A program made the position numbers and the translations under genes. The notes under the pieces were generated by a model. It saw only the letters and a list, made by a program, of their open reading frames with translations. It was not told the DNA's origin and made no database searches. Below are positions 63,707 through 64,000 of a stretch of DNA of 64,000 nucleotides, in pieces. The number at the start of each line of letters is the position of its first letter. Position 1 is the stretch's first letter. Source of the stretch: WHTX01 sp038255145 (GTDB taxonomy: Bacteria; Actinomycetota; Acidimicrobiia; Acidimicrobiales; CAIXPF01); assembly GCA_038255145.1 (NCBI GenBank), contig JBBSLP010000026.1, forward strand, positions 3,967 through 67,966, given 5' to 3'.

Positions 63707-64000
63707 TCAGACGTTGGTCTTGGAGCCGTTGCGGTGGCTGGTGGCGTGGTCGGTCAGGTCGATTCGCTCTGCCGAAGCGGCCGGAGGCGTGGGTCCGGAG
63801 GCGGCGTTCCCGAGCCGGGTCCAGTACCAGGCTTGCGCCGAGATAACGCCTTCCCAGCCTTGGGTGCTGCGCATGATGGGCAACCCGAGACAGGTCGCTA
63901 CCTGCCGCAAGGCCGCGCCATCGGCCAGCTCGACGCACACGGCCGCCCGGGGCAGTTCGATGCCGAGGGCGAGCGTCGGGCCCGGGGTGGCACCGTCGCC
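63707..64000 (-). CDS. Partial protein of unknown function, 5' end beyond the window
   Basis: 97 C-terminal codons are open up to the window edge, reading ALGIELPRAAVCVELADGAALRQ, then CLGLPIMRSTQGWEGVI and WYWTRLGNAAS, and a polar tail. Codon bias is coding-like and the frame is followed by a strong terminator. I do not recognise the family; it has no membrane segment in this part. Confidence 0.6.
   Translation of the reverse strand, partial: GDGATPGPTLALGIELPRAAVCVELADGAALRQVATCLGLPIMRSTQGWEGVISAQAWYWTRLGNAASGPTPPAASAERIDLTDHATSHRNGSKTNV

Overview
This is a gene-dense, very GC-rich stretch of chromosome from an actinobacterium. A four-gene conservon-type signalling operon, GTG/TTG starts, short TANNNT boxes a few bases before many start codons, a PadR regulator, mycothiol-type DinB and RDD proteins, and threonine-rich linkers in secreted proteins all point that way. 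The gene mix, including a MauE/MauA-like/MauD cluster and many acyl-CoA genes, recalls the class Acidimicrobiia (Iamia/Ilumatobacter relatives). That placement is inference. I saw no rRNA, tRNA, CRISPR array, insertion sequence or prophage.

Layout. 1-2.5 kb: two divergent dodecin-like genes, a GDP-mannose 3,5-epimerase homologue and an SDR. 2.5-7.1 kb: conservon operon (sensor kinase, roadblock, DUF742, GTPase), with a divergent DUF4388 gene. 8.1-14.2 kb: glutamate synthase gltB-gltD. 14.4-17.8 kb: a CapA-like protein, a membrane metallophosphoesterase and an unknown protein. 17.9-21.4 kb: a cluster resembling the maturation part of methylamine dehydrogenase (MauE, a Cys-rich MauA-like Tat protein fused to GDWNGDG repeats, a MauD-like thioredoxin, a membrane protein) with no MauB heavy chain. 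21.5-25.5 kb: M18 aminopeptidase, an eroded secreted-protein gene running head-on into an aminotransferase that has lost its stop, then an array of hairpins sharing one loop. 25.6-29.9 kb: oxidoreductase/glycosyltransferase pair, phosphoesterase, J-domain protein, HExxH protein. 30-42 kb: acyl-CoA dehydrogenase, hot-dog protein, RDD and TSUP membrane proteins, MOSC protein, ferredoxin, LemA/DUF2207 pair, CAP protein, CoA-transferase, serine hydrolase. 42.2-43.5 kb: an AbiEi/DUF559 gene bracketed by palindromic repeats. 44-52.4 kb: PadR regulator, diiron protein, acyl-CoA dehydrogenase, secreted HNH nuclease, DUF4230 protein, 2-hydroxyacyl-CoA lyase-like enzyme, hemerythrin protein. 52.5-57.7 kb: signalling block (GGDEF-EAL, receiver/ATPase fusion, frameshifted hybrid kinase). 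58-60.3 kb: a tight trio of tandem PTPS, folE and SDR that matches the three steps of tetrahydrobiopterin synthesis. 60.4-64 kb: AMACR-like enzyme, GAF-GGDEF cyclase, Mrr-type nuclease and a partial unknown gene.

The most unusual items are the Mau-like cluster without a catalytic heavy chain, the palindromic repeats around the AbiEi/DUF559 gene, the TTGCGGAA hairpin array, the putative biopterin operon, and several genes caught in decay or fusion. At least thirteen genes carry a TANNNT hexamer 6-9 bases before the start, so leaderless transcripts are probably common; this also helped choose starts. Most remaining genes are ordinary housekeeping or lipid/CoA metabolism.
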